DNA from: Deltaproteobacteria bacterium
Lineage (GTDB): Bacteria > Desulfobacterota > Desulfobacteria > Desulfobacterales > Desulfatirhabdiaceae
Assembly (NCBI GenBank): GCA_016219185.1
Contig: JACRBZ010000088.1
Coordinates: forward strand, 1-42,187
Length of the DNA stretch: 42,187 nucleotides
Direction of reading: 5' to 3'
Of this stretch, positions 7,433 to 16,073 are shown in pieces. The stretch's first letter is position 1; every line of letters starts with the position of its first letter. The notes under the pieces were generated by a model. That model was not told the DNA's origin. It saw nothing but the letters and a program-made list of their open reading frames with translations, and made no database searches. A program made the position numbers and the translations under genes.

Positions 7433-8437
7433 TTAAAACAACTTCACCACCATCTTGCCCACATTTTTCCCCTGGAAAAGTCCGAGGAAAGCATCCACCG
7501 CTTTATCGATTCCTTCCACCACCGTTTCCCTGTGTTTCAGTTTGCCGGATAGAAAATAGCCGCCCACTTCTTTTTGAAATTCGCCCTGACGATCCTGCCA
7601 ATCGAGAACCATCATTCCCTTCATCGTCAGCCGTTTGGTAATGATGTTAAATAAATTGGAAGGGCCGGACCGCGACTTTTCGTCGTTGTAGCCGGAGATA
7701 GCGCCGCAGGCGATGATTCGGCCATGCACCCGCAACGCCGAGAGCGCCGCTTCGAGCATTTCGCCGCCGACATTATCGAAATAGACATCGATCCCATCCG
7801 GGGCACCCTCATTCAGTTGTTCGAGTATGGGACCAGCCTTGTAATTGAAGGCAAAATCGAATCCGCATTCTTCTCTCAGAAACAAGACCTTCTCCATTGA
7901 GCCGGCTGACCCGATGACGCGGCACCCGCGCAATTTCGCCAGTTGCCCGGCCATGCTGCCAACGGCGCCGGCGGCCCCTGAAATGAAAATGACGTCACCG
8001 GCCTTGACATCCACCAGATTCAGTCCGACCCAGGCGGTCATGCCTGTCATGCCGAGGGCGCCAAGGTAAACCGAGAGCGGCTGAACCTCGCGGTTTACCG
8101 CATGCAACTCTTTCGGTGACGCAATGAAGAATTCCCGCCACCCGAAGCTGGAAATAACGGCATCACCCGGCTTGAATTCCCCGGCGCGCGATTCGATAAC
8201 CTCGCCGATTGCGCCGCCCTCAAGCGTTTTACCGAGCTCAAACGGCGGAATATAGGATTTCCCTTCGTTCATACGACCGCGCATGTATGGGTCCACAGAC
8301 ATAAAACGGTTACGAACCAGCACTTCCTGGTCTTGAAGCGGCGCAATTTGAGTGCTTGCCAGGGTAAAATTGGCTGCTGTCGGAAGCCCCTTGGGACGGG
8401 AAGCGAGCCTGATCTCACGACTCATCATTTTATCCAT
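7433..8437 (-). CDS. NADPH-dependent oxidoreductase, CurA/leukotriene B4 dehydrogenase-like
   Basis: This 334-residue medium-chain dehydrogenase/reductase lacks the zinc ligands of alcohol dehydrogenases. The N-terminal part has the family marker VDPYMRGRMN, and the Rossmann part has SGAAGAVGSMAGQLAK (NADPH site) and FDNVGGEMLEAAL. It matches the CurA/YncB, leukotriene-B4-12-hydroxydehydrogenase and prostaglandin-reductase group, which reduces alpha,beta-unsaturated carbonyls with NADPH. The ATG at 8437 has an excellent AAGGAGG 6 bases upstream; the frame also runs back to 8506 but lacks support. It is the last gene behind the pentose phosphate operon (65-base gap), so it may consume the NADPH made there. 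The natural substrate is unknown. Confidence 0.9.
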   Translation of the reverse strand: MDKMMSREIRLASRPKGLPTAANFTLASTQIAPLQDQEVLVRNRFMSVDPYMRGRMNEGKSYIPPFELGKTLEGGAIGEVIESRAGEFKPGDAVISSFGWREFFIASPKELHAVNREVQPLSVYLGALGMTGMTAWVGLNLVDVKAGDVIFISGAAGAVGSMAGQLAKLRGCRVIGSAGSMEKVLFLREECGFDFAFNYKAGPILEQLNEGAPDGIDVYFDNVGGEMLEAALSALRVHGRIIACGAISGYNDEKSRSGPSNLFNIITKRLTMKGMMVLDWQDRQGEFQKEVGGYFLSGKLKHRETVVEGIDKAVDAFLGLFQGKNVGKMVVKLF

Positions 8438-8502
8438 AATTGCCTCCTTCGTCGTGTTTCGGACTAAAGGTCTTTTATGATGCTGATAATATGTTACTCG
8501 CG

Positions 8503-9234
8503 TCACGACGCCGAATCATGCCAGGATGCCGCCGCCTGATCGACGAACCAGTGCAACTCGCCGCTCCCCACGGGACGGATGAACTGAGCCGGAAGCCGCA
8601 TGGGGTCCTGGGGGCCCTGAAGAACTGCTTGCAGGACTCCGGCTTTGTCGGCACCGGCAACCAAAAAAACCACAGCGGCAGCCTGGTTGATGATTCGAGA
8701 TGTCAGCGTGATGCGATACAGATTCTGTTCGGAATCATACAGTTCAGAAACCCACCGCTCCTGCTCCGTCAAAACCGCCGTGTGGGGAAAGAGCGACGCC
8801 GTATGGCCGTTTGTCCCCAAGCCCAGGAGGACCAGATCAAAGCAAGGAGCGCTCCCCGAAAAGAAACCGCGCAGCAGCGCTTCATAACGCTGCGCATCCT
8901 TCCCGGGGGATTCCCGACACATCATGGGATGGATCTGCGAGAACGGAACAGGCACATGATTCAGAAGCGCATCTTGCGCCATTCGGGCATTGCTTCGCAA
9001 ATCATCCAGAGGCACACACCGTTCATCTCCCCAAAAGATGTGTACCCGTGCCCAGTCGACTTGACTCCGGAAAGGCGGCTGGGCCAGAAGTTCATAGGTA
9101 CGCCCGGGGGTATGCCCTCCGGCCAGGGCCAGAACGAATCGTCCGCGGCTTTTCATAGCTGCCTCGGCCTGTTGCACGAAAAACTCGGCGGCCCCCAGGC
9201 TCAATGCATCCAAATCGTAAAATACACGCATCAT
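8503..9234 (-). CDS. pgl: 6-phosphogluconolactonase (DevB/SOL type)
   Basis: The 243-residue protein hydrolyses 6-phosphogluconolactone to 6-phosphogluconate, step two of the oxidative pentose phosphate pathway. Family motifs are FVLALAGGHTPGRTYELLA, FWGDERCVPLDD and LLGLGTNGHTASLFP. The start is the ATG at 9234, which forms a 4-base ATGA overlap with the zwf stop codon; a GGAG lies just before it. A longer frame reaching 9306 would lie inside zwf and is not credible. The tight overlap means it is translated with zwf, whose product is its substrate. Confidence 0.95.
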   Translation of the reverse strand: MMRVFYDLDALSLGAAEFFVQQAEAAMKSRGRFVLALAGGHTPGRTYELLAQPPFRSQVDWARVHIFWGDERCVPLDDLRSNARMAQDALLNHVPVPFSQIHPMMCRESPGKDAQRYEALLRGFFSGSAPCFDLVLLGLGTNGHTASLFPHTAVLTEQERWVSELYDSEQNLYRITLTSRIINQAAAVVFLVAGADKAGVLQAVLQGPQDPMRLPAQFIRPVGSGELHWFVDQAAASWHDSAS

Positions 9235-10787
9235 TGTTTCGGCTCCTGCACCACACGGCACACGGCCATATCCTCGCTGCACTGAAGAGACGTCGGCAAA
9301 ATCCAATTATGCCCGTCTCTGGCGATCAAAATATCCGCTTCTTCCGGACCCCAGCTTCCTGCCTGATAATTGGGAAAATCCGCGGACCTGGCCGTCTCCC
9401 ATACGTCGAGTATGGGGGTGAGAACCGACCATCCCGCTTCGGTTTGGTCGGCGCGCATGAAAAGGGTGGTGTCGCCCCGGATGACATCCAGCAGCAGCGT
9501 TTCGTAGGCCTCTGGGGGCGCCGATTTAAATGCCTCGCGGTAGTAGAACTGCATCATCACCGGGGAAAGACGCATGGTCTGGCCCGGATGTTTCACCTCA
9601 AACCGCAAGAGAATACCTTCTTCGGGCTGGATGGCAATGAGCAGCCTGTTAGGTCGCCAGTCCATAAGGGCCGCGGCGGGAAATGTCTGGTGAGGCACCG
9701 GCCGAAACTGAATGGATACCTCCGAAATCCTGGCGGGAAGCCGTTTACCCGTGCGCAGGTAGAAAGGCACCCCTTGCCAGCGCCAGTTGTCCACGAAGAG
9801 TTTCACCGCGGCATAAGTTTCCGTCGAAGACTCGGGGTCCACCTGCAATTCCGTGCGATAACCCTCGACGTGCTCTCCTTCGATCCAACCCGCACCATAC
9901 TGCCCCCGGGCCGCATAATGGTGAACCTGTTCGTGAGGAATGGCGCGTATGGCATGGAGCACATCCACCTTCTTGTTGCGCACATCGTCGAAATCAAATG
10001 ATATCGGGGCTTCCATGGCAATCAGACACAGGATCTGCATCAGGTGGTTTTGAATCATGTCGCGCAGGGCTCCCGCATGGTCGTAATACCCGCCCCGATG
10101 CCCCACGCCGTCCTGCTCGGCCACGGTAATCTGAATATGATCGATGTAGCGCCGGTTCCAGATGGGTTCAAAGAGGGTATTTGCGAAGCGAAACGCCAGG
10201 ATGTTCTGCACCGTCTCCTTTCCCAGATAATGATCAATGCGAAAAATCTGCGATTCCTGGAAAATGCCGGTGAGAAGGCAGTTCAATTCCCTGGCCGAAT
10301 CAAAGTCCCGTCCGAAGGGTTTTTCCACAACAATCCTGTCCCGCTCCCGATCCTGATTCAACCCTGCATCGGCAAGTCTTTTAACTATGGGCTCGATCAT
10401 ACGGGGGGGCAGCGCCAGGTAAAAGGCACGGTTGGGCCGCGCACGCCACTTTTCTTCCATTTCCAAAAGCTTTTGTTTCACCTCGCTGTACACTTCGTCA
10501 GTACCGAGGTCTCCGGCGTCGTAGGCCAGGTGCGCGGCAAACTTCTCCCATAACTGCTCATCCACTTTTCCCCGCCGTGAAAACCGGTTCACACCTTCGC
10601 GTTGATGGTCCCGGAATGCGGTCAGGTCCATCTTCGTTCGACCCACGCCGAAAACATGGAACGCTTCCGGCAGCCACCCGTCAATGAAAAGATTATAGAG
10701 GGCCGGGATGAGTTTTCGCCACGCCAGATCGCCGGCAGCCCCGAAGATCACGAAAATGGTGGGTCGCGGATGGGTATTGATTTGCAT
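9231..10787 (-). CDS. zwf: Glucose-6-phosphate 1-dehydrogenase
   Basis: The 518-residue protein has the dinucleotide site FGAAGDLAWRKLIPAL near the start (GxxGDLA at 16-22), the catalytic signature RIDHYLGKETVQNIL with its active-site His, and the C-terminal GVPFYLRTGKRL. It oxidises glucose-6-phosphate to the lactone while making NADPH. The start is well set by AGGAGG 6 bases before the ATG, and only 9 bases separate it from gnd. The length is in the normal bacterial range (about 490-520). It is one of six consecutive pentose phosphate genes in this operon. Confidence 0.98.
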   Translation of the reverse strand: MQINTHPRPTIFVIFGAAGDLAWRKLIPALYNLFIDGWLPEAFHVFGVGRTKMDLTAFRDHQREGVNRFSRRGKVDEQLWEKFAAHLAYDAGDLGTDEVYSEVKQKLLEMEEKWRARPNRAFYLALPPRMIEPIVKRLADAGLNQDRERDRIVVEKPFGRDFDSARELNCLLTGIFQESQIFRIDHYLGKETVQNILAFRFANTLFEPIWNRRYIDHIQITVAEQDGVGHRGGYYDHAGALRDMIQNHLMQILCLIAMEAPISFDFDDVRNKKVDVLHAIRAIPHEQVHHYAARGQYGAGWIEGEHVEGYRTELQVDPESSTETYAAVKLFVDNWRWQGVPFYLRTGKRLPARISEVSIQFRPVPHQTFPAAALMDWRPNRLLIAIQPEEGILLRFEVKHPGQTMRLSPVMMQFYYREAFKSAPPEAYETLLLDVIRGDTTLFMRADQTEAGWSVLTPILDVWETARSADFPNYQAGSWGPEEADILIARDGHNWILPTSLQCSEDMAVCRVVQEPKQ

Positions 10788-10796
10788 GAGTCCTCC

Positions 10797-12215
10797 TTAG
10801 CGCTGTTGCCACTGTGTGTGGAAGGTCCCGCGGATATCGATCCGCTCGTAGGTATGGGCTCCGAAGTAGTCCCGCTGGGCCTGGATCAGATTCGCCGGCA
10901 GCCATTTGCTTCGCATGGCGTCAACATAGCCAAGAGAGGCCATGAAGGCGGGTGCCGGAATACCCAGGTGCACGCTGGTCCGGACGACATGGCGCAGGTC
11001 CTCCTGGAGAGCCATGACTTCCCGGCTCAAACAAGAGTCCAGCAGCAAATTCGGCAAATCCTTTCCCTCGCCGTATGCCGAGCGAATGTCTTCAAGCAGC
11101 CCGGTCCGAATGATACACCCCCCGCGCCAGATCCGGGCGACGGCTTCCAGGTTCAGACCATAGTCGTAATGACGGGAAGCTTCTTTGAGGAGGGCAAATC
11201 CCTGGGCATAGGTGACAATCATGCCGATGTAGAGAGCATTCTTGAGCGCGGAAAGGAATGCGTCCCGATTCCCCGCAAAGGGCTGGTCCGGACCGTGAAG
11301 AATCTCTGCCGTCGCCTCCCGTTGCGCCTTAAGTACGGAGAGGTTTCGCATCATGACTGCCGCATCAATGGTTGGGGTGGGCACCTGAAGTTCCATGGCT
11401 TCCCACGACGTCCACATGCCGGTCCCTTTCTGCCTGGCTTCATCCAGAATCATGTCGATAAGGGGTTTTCCGGTTTTCTCATCATAATGGCTGAAAATTT
11501 TTGATGTTATTTCAATGAGATACCCATCGAGCTTTGTCCGGTTCCATTCATCGTACACGGCGCCGAGCATATCGGCATCAAGCCCCAGCCCTTGCTTCAT
11601 CATACCGTAGGTTTCGGATATGAGCTGCACGATGCCATATTCGATGCCGTTATGGATCATCTTGACGTAGTGTCCCGCCGACCCGGCCCCCAGGTGAGTG
11701 ACGCAGGGCTCTTTGTCCACCCGGGCCGCGGCAGCTTCCAAAATCGGTTTCACCCGTTCGTAGGCATTAACTGGCCCTCCAGGCATCAGACTGGGACCAT
11801 GGCGGGCGCCGTATTCCCCGCCGGATATGCCCATGCCCATAAACAGAATTTTCTTCTCGATCAAAGCCTTGCCGCGCCTGTCCGTATCCCTGAAATGGGA
11901 GTTGCCGCTATCGATGATAAGGTCGCCCGGATCAAGAAGCGGGGTGATCTCATCGATGACCGCATCCACCGGGTTTCCGGCCGGCACGAGCAGCATGACG
12001 GTGCGAGGCCGGCGCAGCAGACTGACAAACTCGCGGATCGCCGTCACCGGACGGATGTCGCGCTCTGCTCCTTTTTCCTTTTCAAGCGCATCCGCCTTTC
12101 CGGAATCCACATCAAAGCCCGCCACCGCAAAAGCATGATCCGCCACATTCATCAGGAAATTGCGGCCCATCACCCCCAAACCGATCAATCCGATGTCGCA
12201 TCCTTCCTTTATCAT
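10797..12215 (-). CDS. gnd: 6-phosphogluconate dehydrogenase, decarboxylating
   Basis: This 472-residue protein converts 6-phosphogluconate to ribulose-5-phosphate and CO2 with reduction of NADP. Visible signatures are the Rossmann fingerprint GLGVMGRNF (12-20), LMPGGPVNAYERVKPIL, the active-site helix KMIHNGIEYGIVQLISETY, and KGTGMWTSWEAMELQVP. It is the long homodimeric form (about 470 residues), not the short 300-residue type. It lies 21 bases after tal and 9 bases before zwf, and a GGGAGGG site precedes the ATG. Confidence 0.98.
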   Translation of the reverse strand: MIKEGCDIGLIGLGVMGRNFLMNVADHAFAVAGFDVDSGKADALEKEKGAERDIRPVTAIREFVSLLRRPRTVMLLVPAGNPVDAVIDEITPLLDPGDLIIDSGNSHFRDTDRRGKALIEKKILFMGMGISGGEYGARHGPSLMPGGPVNAYERVKPILEAAAARVDKEPCVTHLGAGSAGHYVKMIHNGIEYGIVQLISETYGMMKQGLGLDADMLGAVYDEWNRTKLDGYLIEITSKIFSHYDEKTGKPLIDMILDEARQKGTGMWTSWEAMELQVPTPTIDAAVMMRNLSVLKAQREATAEILHGPDQPFAGNRDAFLSALKNALYIGMIVTYAQGFALLKEASRHYDYGLNLEAVARIWRGGCIIRTGLLEDIRSAYGEGKDLPNLLLDSCLSREVMALQEDLRHVVRTSVHLGIPAPAFMASLGYVDAMRSKWLPANLIQAQRDYFGAHTYERIDIRGTFHTQWQQR

Positions 12216-12236
12216 GGAAACGGTCCCTCCCTTTGC

Positions 12237-13370
12237 TCACATATGTTTAATCACCTGACCGCGTCTTTCTTCAAGTGTTTTCATCAGGCTGTCGTAGGGC
12301 TTATTGAACTTCTCGATGCCTTCATCTTCCAGTTGCCGGGTCACTTCATCAATGTTGATGCCGAATTCGGGTAATCGTTTCAGCACGTTTCGGGCTTCGT
12401 CCAGGCCTTCTTCAAGCCGCCGGGCGGGGTTGCCGTGATCCCGATAAGCATCAATGGTCTCCCGGGGCAAGGTATTGATGGTCTCGGATCCAATGAGGGG
12501 CTCGACATACTTCACATCGGCGTAGTCGGGATTCTTGGTGCTGGTACTGGCCCATAGGACATGCTGGGTCCTGGCCCCTTTCTCCGCAAGGGATCGAAAC
12601 CGCTCCCCGTGAAAAATCTCCTTGAAGATCTGATAGGCTTCCCTGGCGCTGGCAATGGCCACCTGACCATGCAGGCTTTTGGCCGATTCACCCATGAAGC
12701 CGCCTTCCTGCATTCGTTTCTGCAGTTTGAGATCCACCAGCACATCGATGCGGCTGAGAAAAAAGCTGGCCACCGACGCAATCCGATCGAGGCGCTCTCC
12801 GCGGGATGCCCGCGCTTCCATTCCCGCGATGTAGGCTTCAGCCACCTTACGGTACCGCGGAAGGCCAAAGAGCAGGGTGACATTCACATTGATGCCCTCA
12901 CTGATGAGCCGGCTGATGGCCGGGAGTCCCTCGATCGTGGCGGGTACCTTGATGAAAACATTGGGCCGGTCCAGAGCCCCCCAAAGGCGGCGGGCCTCAC
13001 CAAGGGTGGCCTCCGTATCCCGAGCCAGATGCGGGTTGACCTCGAGACTTACAAACCCGTGCTTTCCGTCAGACTTTTCGTATAAAGGGCGAAAGACATC
13101 GGCAGCCTGCTGAATATCGTTCACGGTAATCGCCTGATAAATTTCTTCGATATTTTTCCCTTTCCCGGCAAGCGTATGGATGATATCATCATAGTCGTTA
13201 CTGTCCCCAATGGCTTTATCGAAAATCGCGGGATTCGAGGTCACGCCGCGAAGGCCGTCTTCTTTCACCATGCGGGCCAGTTCCCCGGACACGATCATCT
13301 GGCGGCTGAGATAATCCAACCATATGCTCTGGCCGAAAGTCTGCACTTTCAACAGTGGATTTTCTTTCAT
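12237..13370 (-). CDS. tal: Transaldolase, long type
   Basis: The 377-residue protein interconverts sedoheptulose-7-phosphate and glyceraldehyde-3-phosphate with erythrose-4-phosphate and fructose-6-phosphate. It has GVTSNPAIFDKAI near the N-terminus, the Schiff-base Lys141 in NVFIKVPAT, and GINVNVTLLFGLPRY. The length and the QSIWLDYLSRQMI opening place it in the about 370-residue class seen in cyanobacteria and actinobacteria rather than the 220-residue or E. coli TalB classes. Its ATG overlaps the rpiB stop codon by 4 bases, indicating translational coupling. Confidence 0.96.
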   Translation of the reverse strand: MKENPLLKVQTFGQSIWLDYLSRQMIVSGELARMVKEDGLRGVTSNPAIFDKAIGDSNDYDDIIHTLAGKGKNIEEIYQAITVNDIQQAADVFRPLYEKSDGKHGFVSLEVNPHLARDTEATLGEARRLWGALDRPNVFIKVPATIEGLPAISRLISEGINVNVTLLFGLPRYRKVAEAYIAGMEARASRGERLDRIASVASFFLSRIDVLVDLKLQKRMQEGGFMGESAKSLHGQVAIASAREAYQIFKEIFHGERFRSLAEKGARTQHVLWASTSTKNPDYADVKYVEPLIGSETINTLPRETIDAYRDHGNPARRLEEGLDEARNVLKRLPEFGINIDEVTRQLEDEGIEKFNKPYDSLMKTLEERRGQVIKHM

Positions 13371-13825
13371 TTCAGTGCCTCCTTTTTTTCCAATGCCGCA
13401 ATCTTGTCCAGGCGGCGTTTGAAACGGTCATCACCCTTGAACCCGGCATTCAAAAAGATCCGGATCAGGTCCCAGGCCAGCGCATATCCGGTAACGCGTC
13501 CTCCCAGGCAGATCATGTTCATATCGTCATCCTCGACCCCCTGGTGCGCCGAAAAAGAATCGGTGATCAGGCACGCGCGCGCTCCCGCAACCTTATTGGC
13601 AACCACGGCCGCTCCCACACCGCTTCCACAGATCGCAACCCCCCGGTCCACTTCACCTTGTGCCACCGCACGCGCCAAGGGCGCCACAAAATCAGGATAA
13701 TCGTCTCCGGGATCCAATTCAAACGCCCCGAAATCTTTCACTTCGAATCCCAATTCCTGGAGCTCTTTTGTTAAGCGCTTTTTGAGATCAAACCCCCCAT
13801 GGTCCGCCGCAATTCCCAGACGCAT
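13367..13825 (-). CDS. rpiB: RpiB/LacAB-family sugar-phosphate isomerase
   Basis: The 152-residue protein is of the ribose-5-phosphate isomerase B fold: AADHGGFDLK at the start, the catalytic thiol Cys66 in GVAICGSGVG, and a NKVAGARACL segment. Its presumed job is ribulose-5-phosphate to ribose-5-phosphate, linking the oxidative and non-oxidative halves around it. The loop that is usually HNDANVLxLGxRV in RpiB reads EDDDMNMICLGGRV here, with Asp99 where the ring-opening His normally is. Another His (His94) is nearby and might substitute. GGAGGAAA precedes the ATG. Substrate preference could therefore differ, although the operon argues strongly for ribose-5-phosphate. Confidence 0.9.
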   Translation of the reverse strand: MRLGIAADHGGFDLKKRLTKELQELGFEVKDFGAFELDPGDDYPDFVAPLARAVAQGEVDRGVAICGSGVGAAVVANKVAGARACLITDSFSAHQGVEDDDMNMICLGGRVTGYALAWDLIRIFLNAGFKGDDRFKRRLDKIAALEKKEALK

Positions 13826-13858
13826 TGTATGTTTCCTCCAAAACGGGTTATTCCGCGC

Positions 13859-15709
13859 TCATCCCCGGCCGATCAGCGCTCTTACTCTGGCAGCAATGGC
13901 CTTTTGGGAGATGCCTTCAAAATCGAGAAGCTCCGCCGGCTTGCCGCTTCTTGGCTTTTTCGTGACTGCCAGGGAGTAGACGGGTACGGATTCCGCGGCA
14001 AGGGCGCTCATCACCGCCTCTCCAAGGCCCCCGGCCTCATAATGATCCTCGACGGTGAGGATCGCTTTGGTCTCGCGGGCCGCCTCACGAAGGGTTTGGG
14101 CATCAATGGGTTTAATGCTGTAAAGATCAATCACGCGGATCAAGACGCCTTCTTTTTTCAAAGCTTCATAAGCCCCCAGGGTTTCGAAAAGCGTGACCCC
14201 GGCCCCGATCACCGTTACCCTATCCGAATCGCTTCTCTTAAGTATCTTGCAACCCCCGATGGGAAACTTTTCTTGCGAAGTGTAAAGAATGGGGGTGTCC
14301 ATTCTCGTGGTCCGGATGTAAACGATGCCCTCGTGCTCAGCCGCTGCTTCGACCAGACGCTCCGTGGAAACGGCATCCGATGGATATAGCACCACACTGT
14401 TTAAAATCGTTCTAAAGGCGGCGATATCTTCAAGCCCCATCTGAGACGGTCCATCCTGGCCAATGGACACACCCGCATGAGAGCCCACAAATTTGATATT
14501 GGCATCCGAGTACTGACTCATTCTGATCTGATCGAAGGCCCGGCTCAAAAATGCCGAAAAGGTGGAAACAAAAGGAATCTTGCCCCGACGGGCAAAACCG
14601 AGCGCGACTCCCGCCATGTTCTGCTCGGCAATGTACATTTCAAAGAACCGATCCGGGTAAGCGTCCTTGAATGTGACGGACATGGTCGAGTTGCTCACTT
14701 CGCCATCGAGGCTCACGATCCTGGGATACTTCGGATAAATCCGCTTCAAGGCGTTTCCGTAGGCTGTCCGCGTGGCCACTTCTTTGTCTGGAGGATAGTC
14801 CAGCTTACCGGCCTCCTCGGGAGTCTGCTCCCGGGGCTTGAGATCCTCGGGCCTGGGGATATGACCCCTCACCGATTTATCGACCGGGCCCAGTTCCTTG
14901 AGTGCCTGTTCCAACCTGTCTTTATCGATGATTTTACCGTGCCATCCGTTCCGGTCTTCCAGGAAGGAGACCCCCTTGCCTTTGATGGTCCTTGCGATGA
15001 TCATCACGGGCTTGCCCGAAACTTCGAAGGCTTTTTCATAAGCACTGAGAATCTCTTTAATCGAATGGCCGTTTATCAGAAAGGTCTCCCAGCCAAAAGC
15101 GGAGATGCGTTTTTCATAGGCATTGAGGTCATGCCCGTACAGGGTTTCCCCGCGTTGCCCCAGTCGGTTCACATCGATCACACCGACGAGATTGTCCAGT
15201 TTGTAGTGACTTGCGATCTGCATGGCTTCCCACTGAGAGCCTTCGGCCATCTCGCTGTCTCCCAGCAGGACATAGGTCCGGTAGGGGAGCTTATCGATAA
15301 ACCTGGCGTTCAAGGCCATGCCGACCCCGATGGAAAGCCCCTGCCCCAGAGAGCCGGTCGCTGCTTCGTTATAGGGAAATGTCACGGTGGGGTGCCCTTC
15401 CAGGTTACTGCCGAACTGCCGGTATGTGAGCATGTCCGCTTCCGTCAGTTTTCCGGCCGCAGCCCACAGGGAGTAAAACAGCGGAGAAGCGTGCCCCTTG
15501 GAAAAAATCAGCCTGTCATTGTTCGGATGGCCGGGATGATCCGGGTCGTAACGAAACGTTCCCCCGAAGACAAGGCCCACCATCAATTCCGTTGCCGACA
15601 TCGCTGAAGTGGGATGGCCGGAACCGGCGTTGGTTGTTGCAATCAACGTGTAGTAGCGGATTAACTTTGCGATCTGTTTTAGATATTCCACTTTATTTTC
15701 ATCGGACAT
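13859..15709 (-). CDS. tkt: Transketolase, short mammalian-like type
   Basis: This 616-residue enzyme carries both halves of transketolase in one chain. The thiamine-diphosphate domain has AGSGHPTSAMSATEL and SKGHASPLFYSLW, the metal site GDSEMAEGSQWEAM and DVNRLGQRG. The pyrimidine domain has EQNMAGVALGFARRG with the catalytic Glu, followed by the C-terminal domain. E. coli-type enzymes are about 660 residues; the length and the INRLGQ-like stretch resemble the animal TKT branch, which also occurs in bacteria. It transfers two-carbon units between pentose and triose phosphates. It is the first gene of the operon, with GGAGG before the ATG, and the promoter must lie in 15710-15860. Confidence 0.96.
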   Translation of the reverse strand: MSDENKVEYLKQIAKLIRYYTLIATTNAGSGHPTSAMSATELMVGLVFGGTFRYDPDHPGHPNNDRLIFSKGHASPLFYSLWAAAGKLTEADMLTYRQFGSNLEGHPTVTFPYNEAATGSLGQGLSIGVGMALNARFIDKLPYRTYVLLGDSEMAEGSQWEAMQIASHYKLDNLVGVIDVNRLGQRGETLYGHDLNAYEKRISAFGWETFLINGHSIKEILSAYEKAFEVSGKPVMIIARTIKGKGVSFLEDRNGWHGKIIDKDRLEQALKELGPVDKSVRGHIPRPEDLKPREQTPEEAGKLDYPPDKEVATRTAYGNALKRIYPKYPRIVSLDGEVSNSTMSVTFKDAYPDRFFEMYIAEQNMAGVALGFARRGKIPFVSTFSAFLSRAFDQIRMSQYSDANIKFVGSHAGVSIGQDGPSQMGLEDIAAFRTILNSVVLYPSDAVSTERLVEAAAEHEGIVYIRTTRMDTPILYTSQEKFPIGGCKILKRSDSDRVTVIGAGVTLFETLGAYEALKKEGVLIRVIDLYSIKPIDAQTLREAARETKAILTVEDHYEAGGLGEAVMSALAAESVPVYSLAVTKKPRSGKPAELLDFEGISQKAIAARVRALIGRG

Positions 15710-15771
15710 GGCACTTTTGCCTCCATTGGTAAGGGTAACAAGACCACGCGAAACCGTACAAAATTTGTGAC

Positions 15772-15830
15772 GGGCATTCTAACGCCCAGCGTTTCACCAT
15801 CTCTTATTATTTTCAAAAATAATTATTTTT
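15772..15830. promoter_or_regulatory. Palindrome and hairpin upstream of the pentose phosphate operon
   Basis: A perfect 16-base AT palindrome (AAAAATAATTATTTTT) lies at 15815-15830, about 105-120 bases before the tkt start. A small stem GGGCATT..AACGCCC (one G-T pair) lies at 15772-15787. The palindrome could be an operator or simply AT-rich promoter DNA. I could not pick out a confident -35/-10 pair. Confidence 0.3.
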
Positions 15831-15864
15831 AAATCCATTTAAAGGGCATGGCGTGTTCAGCTCG

Positions 15865-15990
15865 TTACGCAGTGAATTCCCCATCGATGGAAAGGCATGC
15901 CCCGGTCACGTAATCGGCTTCCGGACCGGCCAGATAGGCTACCGGCGATGCGATTTCATCGCCGGTAGCATAGCAAGGTGATAATTTATA
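15865..15990 (-). pseudogene. 3' remnant of a short-chain dehydrogenase/reductase gene
   Basis: Read on the minus strand, about 33 codons ending in TAA at 15865 give GDEIASPVAYLAGPEADYVT followed by GACLSIDGEFTA. This is the conserved C-terminus of SDR enzymes such as acetoacetyl-CoA or 3-oxoacyl-ACP reductase (compare the family pattern EEIAxxVAYLxSxxAxxVTGxxLxIDGG). Upstream of about 15990 the sequence turns AT-rich, the similarity stops and there is no start codon or Rossmann region, so only the tail survives. It lies between creA and tkt and is probably scar DNA from a deletion or rearrangement. Confidence 0.75.
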
Positions 15991-16073
15991 ATATTTACGC
16001 CTTTTTTCGTTAAGCTTTTACGTAATTATCGGGTTTTGGTCACAAGATAATATCCACCTTCCCCAAAGTCCTT

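Noticed and set aside
10602..11504. Long plus-strand open frame of about 300 codons opposite zwf and gnd
   Set aside because: It is antisense to clear coding sequence, has low-complexity shadow composition and no recognisable domain. Other long plus-strand frames (8440-9285, 9204-10001, 14477-15607) are the same effect of high GC at codon third positions.
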